Origin: JAJEAD01 sp965221555
Lineage (GTDB): Bacteria > Pseudomonadota > Gammaproteobacteria > HK1
DNA: 64,000 nucleotides
Assembly (NCBI GenBank): GCA_965221555.1
Contig: OZ244895.1
Location: forward strand, 2,976,001 to 3,040,000
Direction of reading: 5' to 3'
A program made the position numbers and the translations under genes. The notes below the pieces were generated by a model. The model was not told the DNA's origin, searched no databases, and was given only the letters and a program-made list of their open reading frames with translations. Shown here piece by piece: positions 1-8,798 of this stretch (position 1 is its first letter; each line of letters starts with the position of its first letter).

Positions 1-2
1 CG

Positions 3-788
3 GCGCGACAGCTCGCCCGCTTCGAGGAGGAGGGCTACCTCTTCATACCTTCGGTGTTCAGTGCGCGGGAGGTCGCGGTGCTCAAGCGCGCCGCCGACGA
101 GGTCTACGCCATGGACCGGGAGGAGGTGTGGCGGGAATCGAGCGGCGTGGCGCGCACCGCCTTCGCCGCCCACCGCTACCACGAGGCGTTCCGCCGGCTG
201 GGCCGCCATCCGCGACTCATCGGGCCCGTGATGCAGATACTCGACGGGCCGGTGTACATGCACCAGTACAAGGTGAACGCCAAGGCGGCCTTCGACGGCG
301 AGGTCTGGCAGTGGCACCAGGACTACGGCACCTGGCGCCGCGACGACGAGATGCCCGAGCCGCGCGCGATGAACATCGCGGTCTTCGTCGATGAAGTGAG
401 CGCGGCGAACGGTCCCCTGCTCTTCATCCCGGGCAGCCACCGCCACGGGGTGGTCGAGGCGGGGCATGATCTCGAGACCACGAGCTATCCCCTCTGGACC
501 CTGAGCCGCGAGAAGGTGGCGGAGCTCGCCGGGCGTGGCGGCTGCGTCGCGCCCACCGGCCCGGGCGGGTGCGTGCTGCTCTTCTCGTCGCTGATGGTGC
601 ACGCGAGTCCGCCGAACATCAGCCCCTTCGGGCGCACCATCGTGTACCTCTCCCTGTGCCACGTCGAGAACCACATCCGGCGCTTCCGGCGCGCGGAGTG
701 GATCGCCCACCGCGACTTCGACCCCATCGAGCCGCTGCGAGACGACTGCTTCGAAGAGCTCGCCGGCGCCAGAAATGAAATGCACTGA
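3..788 (+). CDS. Phytanoyl-CoA dioxygenase (PhyH) family protein, 5' truncated
   Basis: This non-haem Fe(II)/2-oxoglutarate-dependent oxygenase is open from the window edge, so the true start lies upstream; 261 residues are visible. The double-stranded beta-helix facial triad can be read: WHQD gives H (nt 315) and D (nt 321), the distal H lies in LMVHASPPN (nt 600), and the 2-oxoglutarate-binding R follows in FGR (nt 633). The stretch NGPLLFIPGSHRHG is typical of the PhyH/EctD-like family. The substrate is unknown; small hydrophilic metabolites are common in this family. It is followed 48 bp later by a Rossmann/SAF oxidoreductase on the same strand, so the two may form one catabolic operon. 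It is not a convincing ectoine hydroxylase, because no ectoine genes are nearby. Confidence 0.85.
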   Translation, partial: ARQLARFEEEGYLFIPSVFSAREVAVLKRAADEVYAMDREEVWRESSGVARTAFAAHRYHEAFRRLGRHPRLIGPVMQILDGPVYMHQYKVNAKAAFDGEVWQWHQDYGTWRRDDEMPEPRAMNIAVFVDEVSAANGPLLFIPGSHRHGVVEAGHDLETTSYPLWTLSREKVAELAGRGGCVAPTGPGGCVLLFSSLMVHASPPNISPFGRTIVYLSLCHVENHIRRFRRAEWIAHRDFDPIEPLRDDCFEELAGARNEMH

Positions 789-836
789 GTCATGCATTAC
801 CCTTTTCAAGGACTTGGCAGCCCGGAGCGCTGAAGC

Positions 837-2153
837 GTGTACGTATACGAGGAGCTGCGGCGGCGCGCCGAGGCGGGCCCTCCGGTTCGGGTCGGCCTCA
901 TCGGGGCGGGCAAATTCGGCTCGATGTTCCTGGCCCAGATCCCGTCCACCCGCGGGCTGCAAGTCTCGGCGATCGCGGACCTCGATCCCGACCGCGCGAA
1001 GCGCGCCTGCCGCAACGTCGGCTGGAGCGAAGCGCTCGCCGCGGAGACCACGTTCACCGACGACGCCACCGAACTCGCCGCACGAGCGGATGTCGATGTG
1101 GTGGTCGAGGCGACGGGCGACCCCGCCGCCGGCATCACGCACGCACGCGCGGCCATCGCCTCGGGCAAACACGTCGTCATGGTCAACGTCGAGGGGGATG
1201 TGCTCGCCGGTCCGCTCATCGCCGCCGAGGCGGCGGAAGCGGGGGTGGTCTACTCCATGGCCTACGGCGATCAGCCCGCGCTCACCTGCGAGATGGTGGA
1301 GTGGGCACGCTGTTGCGGTTTCGACGTGGTGGCCGCGGGCAAGGGCACCAAGTACCTGCCCGCCTACCACGCCTCCACCCCCGACACGGTCTGGGATCAC
1401 TACGGGCTGAGCGCGGACGAAGCGGCGGCGGCGGGAATGAACGCGCGCATGTTCAACTCCTTCCTCGACGGCACCAAGTCCGCGATCGAGATGGCGGCAA
1501 TCGCGAACGCGACCGGCCTCACGCCGCCCCCAGGAGGACTCGAGTTCCCGCCCTGCGGGATGGACGACCTCGCGCACGTGCTGCGCCCGCGCAAGAACGG
1601 CGGGCGCCTCCACCACAAGGGCCAGGTCGAGGTGGTCTCTTCTCTCGAGCGTGACGGGCGCCCCGTCGCGCGGGATCTGCGCTGGGGCGTGTACGTGGTC
1701 ATCGAAGCGCCCAACCACTACAGCGCCGCCTGCTTCCGCCAGTACGGCCTGAACACCGATGCGAGCGGTCGCTACTCGGCGATGTACAAGCCCTTCCACC
1801 TGATCGGGCTGGAGCTCAACGTGTCGATCCTCTCCGCGGCCTTCCTCGGACGCCCCACCGGCGCGACCCGATGCTTCGAGGGCGACGTGGTCGCGATCGC
1901 CAAGCGCGACCTCGCCGCGGGCGAGCGCCTCGACGGGGAAGGCGGCTACACGGTGTACGGCACGCTGCTCCCGGCGAAGCGCTCACTGAAGGTTGCCGCG
2001 CTTCCGATCGGTCTCGCCCGCGATACCGAGCTGCTGCGCCCCATTCGCACCGGAGAGATCATCGCCTGGACGGATGTCCGGATCGACGAATCGGAGCTCG
2101 CGCCACGGGCCCGCCGCGAAATGGAGGCCCGCTTCGGACCCCGGCGGCGTTGA
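837..2153 (+). CDS. NAD(P)-dependent oxidoreductase with C-terminal SAF domain
   Basis: 438 residues from a GTG start. The N-terminus has a Rossmann nucleotide-binding fingerprint, VGLIGAGKFG, followed by ADLDPDRA, which resembles the NAD-binding part of homoserine dehydrogenase. The C-terminal third (GDVVAIAKRDLAAGERLDGEGGY onward, in shorter pieces: AIAKRDLAAGERL) is the SAF/antifreeze-like domain that gives such proteins FlgA-like names in databases. The family reaction is not well defined; a dehydrogenase acting on a sugar acid or amino-acid-like substrate is an inference. The gene sits between the PhyH oxygenase and a convergent class-III aminotransferase. The GTG start has only a weak GGAG-like site about 10 bp upstream, so a slightly different start is possible. 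Confidence 0.8.
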   Translation: MYVYEELRRRAEAGPPVRVGLIGAGKFGSMFLAQIPSTRGLQVSAIADLDPDRAKRACRNVGWSEALAAETTFTDDATELAARADVDVVVEATGDPAAGITHARAAIASGKHVVMVNVEGDVLAGPLIAAEAAEAGVVYSMAYGDQPALTCEMVEWARCCGFDVVAAGKGTKYLPAYHASTPDTVWDHYGLSADEAAAAGMNARMFNSFLDGTKSAIEMAAIANATGLTPPPGGLEFPPCGMDDLAHVLRPRKNGGRLHHKGQVEVVSSLERDGRPVARDLRWGVYVVIEAPNHYSAACFRQYGLNTDASGRYSAMYKPFHLIGLELNVSILSAAFLGRPTGATRCFEGDVVAIAKRDLAAGERLDGEGGYTVYGTLLPAKRSLKVAALPIGLARDTELLRPIRTGEIIAWTDVRIDESELAPRARREMEARFGPRRR

Positions 2154-2188
2154 TGCCGTCGTACTGCCTGCGTGGCCGCGGGCCGCTC

Positions 2189-3571
2189 TCAGTGCAGCTC
2201 GCCCTCGGCCCGCAAGGCGCGCAGGGCGGCGCGCGTCGCCTGCGCGGTGCGTTCGACATCCTCCGCGCAGTGCACGCCGGACACGATTCCCCCCGGCTTG
2301 CCGGAGATGTCCACACCGTTGGCGAGCAGCGCGAGGCGAAGCTTGTCGACGCCCGGCATGCTGGAGCATTCCTTGATGTCCTGCAGCGTCCAGGCCATCG
2401 GATCGAAGTCGCTCGGGTCCACGCCGACTCCTGACGGATCGGTGAAGAAATAGAACCCGCTGTGTTCTCCGTAGCAGGCCCAGGGGACGCCCTCCTCGGC
2501 GAACACGAGATTCAGCGTGTCGCGAATCTCGGCCGCGGTCGCGCTGGCCCGCTCACACAAGTCCTCCCGCACCAGGATATCGAGTGCGGCATTGCCCGCG
2601 GCGGCGCTCGCCGGATTGGCGTTGAAGGTGCCGTGATGGGCGATCTTCTCCCGGCCCAGTTGCGCGCTCACCTCGAAGTCCAGGTGGTCCAGCAGCGCCT
2701 TGCGCCCGGCGATGCAGCCCCCGGGCAGCCCTCCCGCCACGATCTTGGCGAAGCTCGCGAGATCCGGAACCACGCCGGACCAGGACTGCGCGCCCCCGGG
2801 CGCGACTCTGAAGCCGGTTACCACTTCGTCGAAGATCAGCACGATGCCGCGGCGCGTGGCCACCTCGCGCAACGCTTCCAGCAGACCGGGCGCAATGGGT
2901 ATCGCGCCGAAGCTGCCGCCGGTGGGCTCGAGGATGATCGCGGCGATGTCGTCACGCGATTCCAGCAGCGCCACCGTTCCCGGCACGTCCGCCGAATCGG
3001 CGAGCACCACCTGCTCGGCGATGCCGTCGAGCACGCCCGGACTCGCCGTCCCGTCGAGATGGGAGTCCACCCCGAAGGCCACGTGGTCCTGCCAGCCGTG
3101 AAAGTGACCGCGAAAGCGCACCAGCACCGTGCGTCCGGTGTGCGCCCGGGCGATGCGCAGGGCCATCAGGTTGGCCTCCGTGCCCGATGACATGAAGCGC
3201 ACCCGCTCCGCACAGGGGACCAGCGCCTTCAGACGCTCGCCCCACTCCACCTCCTGGTCATGACACGCGGCGAAGTGCGTACCGCGCTCAAGCTGCTCGT
3301 GCACCGCCTTCAGTACGCGATCGTCCCCATGTCCGAGGATGAGCGCGCCATGCCCCCCGTAGTAGTCGATGTAGCGATTGCCGTCCACGTCCCACTTGTA
3401 TGCGCCCTTGGCGCGCTCCACGTAGAGCGGATAGGGCCACATGTGGCGTCCGTCGTGCACCACCCCGCTCGGGAAGACCTCCCGCGCCCGGGCCGTGCGC
3501 GTCATCGACCCCGGGGTCAGCTCCCGGTATCTGGTTTCTATGGGACTGTTGCTTGCGCTCGATGCGGCCAT
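2189..3571 (-). CDS. Class-III pyridoxal-phosphate aminotransferase (glutamate-1-semialdehyde aminomutase-like)
   Basis: 460 residues. PLP fold-type-I landmarks are present: SSGTEANLMALRIARAHTG (phosphate-binding region), the FDEVVTGFR motif with the Asp that pairs with the pyridine nitrogen, and FAKIVAGGLPGG carrying the Schiff-base Lys. The pattern matches the HemL-like branch of class-III enzymes, but the catabolic context (oxygenase, SAF oxidoreductase, amidase, TRAP-like uptake) argues against haem synthesis and for an amino-acid or amine transaminase; that is inference. A GGAGAG ribosome site precedes the ATG. The gene converges on the SAF oxidoreductase with 35 bp between them, and no clear terminator lies there. 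A second class-III enzyme occurs at 27474-28793. Confidence 0.88.
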   Translation of the reverse strand: MAASSASNSPIETRYRELTPGSMTRTARAREVFPSGVVHDGRHMWPYPLYVERAKGAYKWDVDGNRYIDYYGGHGALILGHGDDRVLKAVHEQLERGTHFAACHDQEVEWGERLKALVPCAERVRFMSSGTEANLMALRIARAHTGRTVLVRFRGHFHGWQDHVAFGVDSHLDGTASPGVLDGIAEQVVLADSADVPGTVALLESRDDIAAIILEPTGGSFGAIPIAPGLLEALREVATRRGIVLIFDEVVTGFRVAPGGAQSWSGVVPDLASFAKIVAGGLPGGCIAGRKALLDHLDFEVSAQLGREKIAHHGTFNANPASAAAGNAALDILVREDLCERASATAAEIRDTLNLVFAEEGVPWACYGEHSGFYFFTDPSGVGVDPSDFDPMAWTLQDIKECSSMPGVDKLRLALLANGVDISGKPGGIVSGVHCAEDVERTAQATRAALRALRAEGELH

Positions 3572-4032
3572 CGAAACTCTCCTGCCCTTCGCGGTGTGCC
3601 GTCACGCGTGAGGCGTGCGCTCCGCCTGGGCGCCTCGCGTGAATGAATAGCGTCTCGATCGTACCCGACTTTCGTGAACGTACCGCCAGACGGAGCGAGC
3701 CTCAGCCCGGAAGCTTCACCGATTCTCGTAGCGAGGGCGCCAAGATGCCGTGATAGTGGGGTGCACGGACCGAAAGACGCGCAACGGCGAGCCGGAAACA
3801 GGCGAAGCGCCGGTGGCGCTTCGCCCCGGCGAGCGGGCAAGCCAGGGATGGCTTGCCCAGGCCGGAAAGCTTCGCCCAAGGACTGCGAAGCGAAGCAGGT
3901 AGCCGACACTACGTTGAAGCGGCTTGAGGGAGGGAGGCCCGCAGCCGCTTGTCGGTGAATAATTACGGCGGGAGAGACGCCCTCGCGCACCCTGCACGAG
4001 GCGCGACGCGGGACATTGACGGGGGTGTGGTT
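3572..4032. other. Divergent intergenic region between aminotransferase and amidase
   Basis: About 460 bp without a credible gene. Most of it, from roughly 3704 to 3971, is copy 1 of a dispersed repeat family described separately. The remainder should hold the promoters of the two divergent genes, but I see no strong -35/-10 pair. Confidence 0.6.
3704..3971 (+). repeat. Dispersed intergenic repeat, copy 1 (full length)
   Basis: This copy begins with CCCGGAAGCTTCACCGATT and ends with TCGGTGAATAATTACGG, so its outer ends form an imperfect inverted repeat around TTCACCGA. The interior contains GGACCGAAAGACGCGCAAC, then AAGCCAGGGATGGCTTGCCC and GCGAAGCAGGTAGCCGACAC. The same ordered blocks occur near 5.5, 30.7, 40.1, 57.3 and 60.3 kb in either orientation. 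It looks like a non-coding, MITE-like element rather than a gene, although one frame is open by chance. Confidence 0.75.
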
Positions 4033-5424
4033 ATGGACGATTTGTGCTTTCGGTCCGCCTGCGAGATCGCACGCGCGGTGCGCGACAAGGAAGTCTCCGC
4101 GCTTGAGGTGGTGGAGACCCACCTGCGCCGCATCGAGGCGACCCACTCGGACCTGAACGCGGTGGTGACCCTGGCCGCGGACCGCGCGCGCGCCGAGGCG
4201 CGGGACGCGGACATCCGGCAGGCGCGCGGCGAGCCCCTGGGAAAGCTGCACGGGGTGCCCGTCACCATCAAGGACTCCATCGAGACCGCGGGGATCCTCA
4301 CCACCGCGGGCACGACCGGGCTCGCCCACCACGTGCCGGAGCGCGATGCACCGGTCGTGGCCCGGCTCCGGGAAGCCGGCGCGATCGTGCTCGGCAAGAC
4401 CAATACCCCGGAACTGACTCTTGCGGGCGAGACCGACAACCTGGTCTTCGGTCGCACCAACAATCCGTATCGTCTGAATCGCACTCCCGGTGGAAGCAGC
4501 GGCGGCGCGGCGTCCATCGTCGCCGCGGGCGGCGCCGCCCTCGATCTCGGCAGTGACGTGGGCGGCAGCATCCGCGAGCCCGCGCACTACTGCGGCATCG
4601 CCGGGATCAAGCCGACCACCGGCCGCGTTCCCGGTACCGGGCACATCCCCGCGAGCTACGGCGCGCTCGACAGCTTCGCCCAGATCGGTCCAATGGCCCG
4701 TCGCGTGGAGGACATCGAGCTTGCGCTACGCATCGTGAGCGGCGTCGACTGGTCGGACCCGAGCGTGGTGCCGATGGCGCTCGGGGCCTCCGACTCGGTC
4801 ACGCCCGAGCGCCTGCGGGTCGCGACATACACCGACAACGCCCTGGTGGCCCCGACCGCGGAAATTGCGCGGACGGTTGACCAGGCCGCGGCCGCGCTGG
4901 CGGCGGACGGGGTCGAAGTGGTCGGCGCCCGGCCCGAGGCCATCCCCGATGCGATCGCGCTCTTCCCTCGCTTGCGCGCGGCGGAAGGCGGCGCTCCGGT
5001 GCGATACGCGCTCGATCACGCCGGCACCGACACTCCAGGACCCCACCTTGCCTATGCGCTCGACTTCCCCGCTCCCCCTCCCGGCAACGTGCTCTGCGAG
5101 CTGATGATCGAGCTCGATCGGGTGCGCTCCCGCATGCTCGCCTTCATGCGCGATTTCGACGCCATCCTCTGTCCCGTGTCGCCGTGGTGCGCACCCGGGC
5201 ACGCCTTCGAGCCCGAGGACCGCTACGTCGCCTGGAGCCACGCGATGGCCTACAACCTGACGGGCTGGCCGGGAGTGGTGGTGCGCGCCGGGGTGAGCGA
5301 CGAAGGCTTGCCGATAGGCGTCCAGGTCGTCGCCCGCCCCTGGCGCGAGGATGTCGCCTTCGCCCTCGCGCTTCGCATCGAGTCCGCGCTCGGCGGCTAC
5401 CGCCCCCCGCCGGAGGAGGCATAG
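4033..5424 (+). CDS. Amidase-signature family amidase
   Basis: 463 residues. The Ser-cisSer-Lys triad is complete with the spacing usual for the family: K80 in VTIKDS, S155 in PGGSSGG and S179 in DVGGSIR (75 and 24 residues apart). The family hydrolyses carboxylic amides, including carbamates and acyl-amino compounds, in the cytoplasm; the actual substrate cannot be read from sequence. I chose the ATG at 4033 because it follows a GGGGGTG site and begins in line with the conserved N-terminus; the frame is open further upstream, but that part lies in the intergenic repeat. It is followed by a convergent transporter operon for carboxylates, which fits uptake and hydrolysis of acid or amide substrates. 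A second, distinct amidase is at 12322-13746. Confidence 0.9.
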   Translation: MDDLCFRSACEIARAVRDKEVSALEVVETHLRRIEATHSDLNAVVTLAADRARAEARDADIRQARGEPLGKLHGVPVTIKDSIETAGILTTAGTTGLAHHVPERDAPVVARLREAGAIVLGKTNTPELTLAGETDNLVFGRTNNPYRLNRTPGGSSGGAASIVAAGGAALDLGSDVGGSIREPAHYCGIAGIKPTTGRVPGTGHIPASYGALDSFAQIGPMARRVEDIELALRIVSGVDWSDPSVVPMALGASDSVTPERLRVATYTDNALVAPTAEIARTVDQAAAALAADGVEVVGARPEAIPDAIALFPRLRAAEGGAPVRYALDHAGTDTPGPHLAYALDFPAPPPGNVLCELMIELDRVRSRMLAFMRDFDAILCPVSPWCAPGHAFEPEDRYVAWSHAMAYNLTGWPGVVVRAGVSDEGLPIGVQVVARPWREDVAFALALRIESALGGYRPPPEEA

Positions 5425-5454
5425 CGGCAGAGGCCAGAGATGCCGGTGGCCACG

Positions 5455-5553
5455 GCCCCGGCGCTTTGTCTGTTTCCGACCCGCGGTTGTGCGTCTTTCT
5501 GGCCCCTGCACCCTGCTGCGGCGTCGTGGCGTCCGAAGCCATCGAGAATCGGG
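5455..5553 (-). repeat. Dispersed intergenic repeat, copy 2 (5' half only)
   Basis: Read on the minus strand this begins CCGATTCTCGATGGCTTCGG and continues through GAAAGACGCACAACCGCGGG and GGAAACAGACAAAGCGCCGG, matching the first third of copies 1 and 4. The distal part of the element is missing, and the copy stops near the amidase stop codon. Confidence 0.6.
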
Positions 5554-5604
5554 GCATGCCGCGAACCGCGGACTCTTCTCGGCCGACACTGCCCGAGTGC
5601 CGAC

Positions 5605-5639
5605 CACGGCCCCGCGCCATCACCCGGCGCGGGGCCGTG
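5605..5639 (-). terminator. Strong hairpin, probable terminator of the tct operon
   Basis: CACGGCCCCGCGCC and GGCGCGGGGCCGTG form a perfect 14-bp stem around a 7-nt loop, starting 18 bp beyond the stop codon of the transporter binding-protein gene. There is no T-tract, so it may act as a GC-rich 3' stabiliser or as a bidirectional barrier towards the amidase, not as a textbook intrinsic terminator. Confidence 0.6.
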
Positions 5640-5657
5640 CACAAGGGTTGTGACCGG

Positions 5658-6638
5658 TTACTCGGTCAGGCCCGCGAGCAGCTCGGTCAGATAGGCCTGG
5701 CGCTCCTTCCACATCGCGGCGACTTCGTCGCGCCCCAGCACCCGCACCGGCGAGCCGCCTTCCTTCATCTTCTTGGCCACCCGGCGCTGGTTCTTGAACA
5801 TCTCGGGGACCCGCTCGGCGAGAACGGCGATGACCTCGGGCGGAGTGCCCCCGGGGGCCATGAGGCCGCGGAAGTTCACGCTCGAATCATCGACGTCGAT
5901 GCCCTGCTCCCGGAGAGTCGGCACGTCGGGCAGGAAGTCGTGGCGTTCCAGATCCGCCACCGCGAGAATCTTGAGGTTGGCCTGCGAGCGGAAGGCGTCG
6001 GAGAGATTGTTGAATCCCGCCTTCACCTGACCTCCCATCACGTCCTTGAGTGCGCCCGCGCCTCCCTTGGGGTGCGGCACGTAGGCCATGTCCGCGCCGG
6101 TCGCCTGAGCGAACTGGAGGAAAGCGATATGGTGCCCGACGAACTTCCCCGCGCCGTTCACGGTGAGCTTGCCGGGGTTGGCCTTGGCGAACTCGACGAG
6201 ATCGGCGGCGCTTTCGAAGGGGCTGTCGCTGGGCACGATGAGCACCGCCGGGTCCGCGCCCCAGTTCGCGATCGGCTCCAGGTTGTCGATGTTGTACTTC
6301 ACCTTGTCCGGAAAGGCGATGGACTGCGCGATGAAGTGCGGCACGTTGTAGGCGGCGAGTTCGTAGCCGTCCGGCTTGGCGCGGGTCACGAAGTCGTTCC
6401 AGCCCCTCTGGCCGCCCGCACCGGGCTTGTTGACGATGTAGATCGGCTGACCGAGATATTCTTTCTGCGCCGACATCATCGTCACGATGCGGGCCTGGAA
6501 GTCGGTCGCGCCCCCGGCGCCATAGGCCACCATCACCCCGATCGGCCGATCCGGATACTCGTCGGCCCCGGCGAGCGGGGACACCGCCGCGGCGAGCAGA
6601 AGGACGCAGAGTCTCTTCAAGTTCTGCAGGGCTTTCAT
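5658..6638 (-). CDS. tctC: Tripartite tricarboxylate transporter substrate-binding protein (Bug/TctC family)
   Basis: 326 residues with a Sec signal peptide (KRLCVLLLAAAVSPLAGADE; cleavage probably after AGA). The mature part starts YPDRPIGVMVAYGAGGATDF, the classic Bug family opening in which AGGATD lines the ligand carboxylate pocket. Further family landmarks are IVNKPGAGGQRGW and LREQGIDV. It captures a carboxylate or amide-type solute in the periplasm for the TctAB membrane pair encoded upstream in the same operon. The start at 6638 is set by AGGAGA 7 bp upstream; the frame is open further but lacks a signal sequence there. Ligands of Bug proteins vary widely, so the tctC label denotes family position only. 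Confidence 0.9.
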   Translation of the reverse strand: MKALQNLKRLCVLLLAAAVSPLAGADEYPDRPIGVMVAYGAGGATDFQARIVTMMSAQKEYLGQPIYIVNKPGAGGQRGWNDFVTRAKPDGYELAAYNVPHFIAQSIAFPDKVKYNIDNLEPIANWGADPAVLIVPSDSPFESAADLVEFAKANPGKLTVNGAGKFVGHHIAFLQFAQATGADMAYVPHPKGGAGALKDVMGGQVKAGFNNLSDAFRSQANLKILAVADLERHDFLPDVPTLREQGIDVDDSSVNFRGLMAPGGTPPEVIAVLAERVPEMFKNQRRVAKKMKEGGSPVRVLGRDEVAAMWKERQAYLTELLAGLTE

Positions 6639-6670
6639 CAGGTTTCTCCTTCGAAGTCGATGAATCGTGG

Positions 6671-7123
6671 TTACAGAAAGAACTCCCTCGGCACCTGCAC
6701 CTTCAGCACCACCGAGAAAACCAGGTACAGCACGCCGACCACCGCGCCGCTCACGATGCCGATTCGCACCGGGCGCCGGTGGGCGCTGTACAGTAAGGAC
6801 ATCGCGAAGAAGGCGAGGAACGCGGCGAGGTAGAAGCCGAGATCCTGTGCGACGAGCAGGTAGACGACGAACACTGCGATGCCGGGAGTGATCTTCCGGA
6901 TCAGGGTCCACGTCAAGACCGGCTCGCCCGCGAAGCCCTCCATGGCGCGGCGCGCGAGATTGATGCCGCAGAAGACGAGCATCAGGATCGCGACGAGGCG
7001 GGGGAAGGTGTAGGCGGCGGGCTCGTCGCCCGCGAAAGAGGCCGCTGTCGCGACGAGCGCGAAGACGAAAGCGAGCACGTCGCCGCCGGACGCGCCGAGT
7101 GCGCAGGACAGCCGCCCGATCAA
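6671..7123 (-). CDS. tctB: Tripartite tricarboxylate transporter small membrane subunit TctB
   Basis: 150 residues with four hydrophobic segments, for example VLAFVFALVATAASFAG, FPRLVAILMLVFCGINLA, IAVFVVYLLVAQDLGFYLAA and GAVVGVLYLVFSVVL. That is the size and topology of TctB. The best start is TTG at 7123, which overlaps the TGA stop of tctA in a TTGA configuration and follows a GGCGGAG site, so the two genes are probably translationally coupled. The frame remains open into tctA but that is an artefact of high GC. It forms the membrane complex with TctA and is driven by the cation gradient in this family. The binding-protein gene follows after 32 bp. Confidence 0.85.
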   Translation of the reverse strand: MIGRLSCALGASGGDVLAFVFALVATAASFAGDEPAAYTFPRLVAILMLVFCGINLARRAMEGFAGEPVLTWTLIRKITPGIAVFVVYLLVAQDLGFYLAAFLAFFAMSLLYSAHRRPVRIGIVSGAVVGVLYLVFSVVLKVQVPREFFL

Positions 7124-8628
7124 GACTCCGCCCCTTGCCCGCGTTCCCGGCGCCGCGCCTTCATTTCGAGTGCCACGCTGCCCGCGACGGAGAGAACGAT
7201 AAGAGACATCAGAGTCAGATTCAACGCACCGCCGAAGAAATAGGGAAGCACGCCTTCGCCCGCCTCGGCGATGGTGCGCCCGTACACGAAGTTCTGCTCC
7301 GCGATCGGTCCGAGCACGATACCGAGCACGAGGGGGCCCGCTCCGAATCCGTACTTCTCGAGCACCCACATCCCGCCGCCGAGCACCGCCATGATCAGCA
7401 CGTCGGAGTAGGAGTGCTGCACGCTGTAGGTGCCGAACACCGCGAGCACCAGCACCGCCGCGGCGAGATAGTTCTCGGGCAGCAGGATCACCCGCGCCGC
7501 GATGCGGCACAGGGCGAGGCCCAGCCCCACCATCAGGATCTGGCCGACGAGCATCGCGTCGATGAAGGTCCATGACACCTCGGGGTGCTGGGTGAAGAGG
7601 TCGGGGCCGGGAAAGATCCCGTGGATGAGCAGACCGCCGAGCAGCACCGCGGCGGTGGGGCTGCCCGGAATGCTGAGCGTGAGCAGGGGCACCAGCGAGG
7701 GGCCGACCATCGCGTTGTTGGCGGTCTCGGCCGCGATCAACCCCTCGGGCTCGCCCTTGCCGTAGGTGTGGGGCGTGCGGCTGAACTTGCGCGACTGATC
7801 GTAGGCGACCAGCCCCGCGATCTGGCCGCCCGCCCCCGGCACGAGGCCGACAATGACCCCGGCCGCGGAGCCGATGGCCAGGGTGCGCGGCGCGCGCACC
7901 ACTTGGCGCAGCGCCTGCCACAGCGAATGACGTTTGACCTCCGCCGCCTGGCCGGCCCCCGGGGAGCGCGCCAGCATGTCGATGACCTGGGGCACCGCGA
8001 AGAGGCCCACCAGGGCCGGAATGATGTGGATGCCGCCATCGAGGTGCGAGGTGAACGCAAAGCGGTGCTCTCCGTGCACCCCGTCATAGCCGATGGAGGA
8101 GATCCACATCCCCAGGCAGCCGGCGGCGAGTCCCTTGATGACGGAGCCCGAGGCGAGCGACGCGATCACCGTCACCCCGAGCACCGCCATCCAGAACAGG
8201 TGAGAGGGTCCGAAGCCGAGCGCCCACTGGGCCAGCACCGGCGTGAAGAAGATGAGCACCAGCACACCGAGCACCCCGCCCACTCCCGAGGCGAGGAAGG
8301 CGAGCTGCAGGGCCTGCGCGGCGCGGCCGTCGCGCACCATCCGGTGGCCGTCGAACGTGGTCGCGATATTGGCCGGCGCCCCGGGGATCTTCAGCAAGAT
8401 GGCGCTCACCGCGCCCCCCGCGACGGTGGCGGTGTACACCGATCCGAGAAGTATCAGCCCGCTCACCGGCGTCATGTGGAAGGTGAAGGGAATGAGCAGG
8501 GCTACCGCCATGGTGGGGCTCAGGCCCGGCAATGCCCCCATGATCAGGCCGCCCACCGTCCCCGCCACCAGGATCAGGAAGTGGAAGGGTTCAAACACGT
8601 TGCCGATGTAGTACAGGAACTCGGGCAC
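7120..8628 (-). CDS. tctA: Tripartite tricarboxylate transporter large permease TctA
   Basis: 502 residues from a GTG start preceded by GGAGG at 8-bp spacing. It is strongly hydrophobic, with about a dozen membrane segments, and carries TctA hallmarks: GALPGLSPTMAVALLIPFTF near the N-terminus, GLVPGAGGQIAGLVAYDQSR in the middle and LSIPGSPTAAVLLGGLLIHG thereafter. It is the main translocation subunit of the secondary carboxylate transporter in the inner membrane. It is first in the operon tctA-tctB-binding protein and runs convergent to the amidase gene, suggesting that the transported solute and the amidase product or substrate could be related (inference). Regulation is not visible; no two-component TctDE genes are present. 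Confidence 0.92.
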   Translation of the reverse strand: MPEFLYYIGNVFEPFHFLILVAGTVGGLIMGALPGLSPTMAVALLIPFTFHMTPVSGLILLGSVYTATVAGGAVSAILLKIPGAPANIATTFDGHRMVRDGRAAQALQLAFLASGVGGVLGVLVLIFFTPVLAQWALGFGPSHLFWMAVLGVTVIASLASGSVIKGLAAGCLGMWISSIGYDGVHGEHRFAFTSHLDGGIHIIPALVGLFAVPQVIDMLARSPGAGQAAEVKRHSLWQALRQVVRAPRTLAIGSAAGVIVGLVPGAGGQIAGLVAYDQSRKFSRTPHTYGKGEPEGLIAAETANNAMVGPSLVPLLTLSIPGSPTAAVLLGGLLIHGIFPGPDLFTQHPEVSWTFIDAMLVGQILMVGLGLALCRIAARVILLPENYLAAAVLVLAVFGTYSVQHSYSDVLIMAVLGGGMWVLEKYGFGAGPLVLGIVLGPIAEQNFVYGRTIAEAGEGVLPYFFGGALNLTLMSLIVLSVAGSVALEMKARRRERGQGAES

Positions 8629-8798
8629 GGGACTTCCTCCGTCGCAACGCGCAAGCGATGCGATGATAGATCAGACTGGGGTCCAGATAGACCAGATCGG
8701 GCTACAAATCGGCAGGACCGGGGCTTGCGTTATCCTCCCCGGTGCTGAACCCTTGGGATGCGGCGCTCGTGCCGCCCGCCACGCACAGGAGATGGACA

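Noticed and set aside
1..788. Ectoine hydroxylase (EctD)
   Set aside because: The fold matches PhyH, but ectoine synthesis genes are absent and the neighbours are catabolic.
3674..3958. Open frame over repeat copy 1, sharing peptide-like blocks with copies 2-4
   Set aside because: The shared peptide reflects nucleotide similarity of a non-coding repeat; the frames are broken or truncated differently in other copies and lack ribosome sites.
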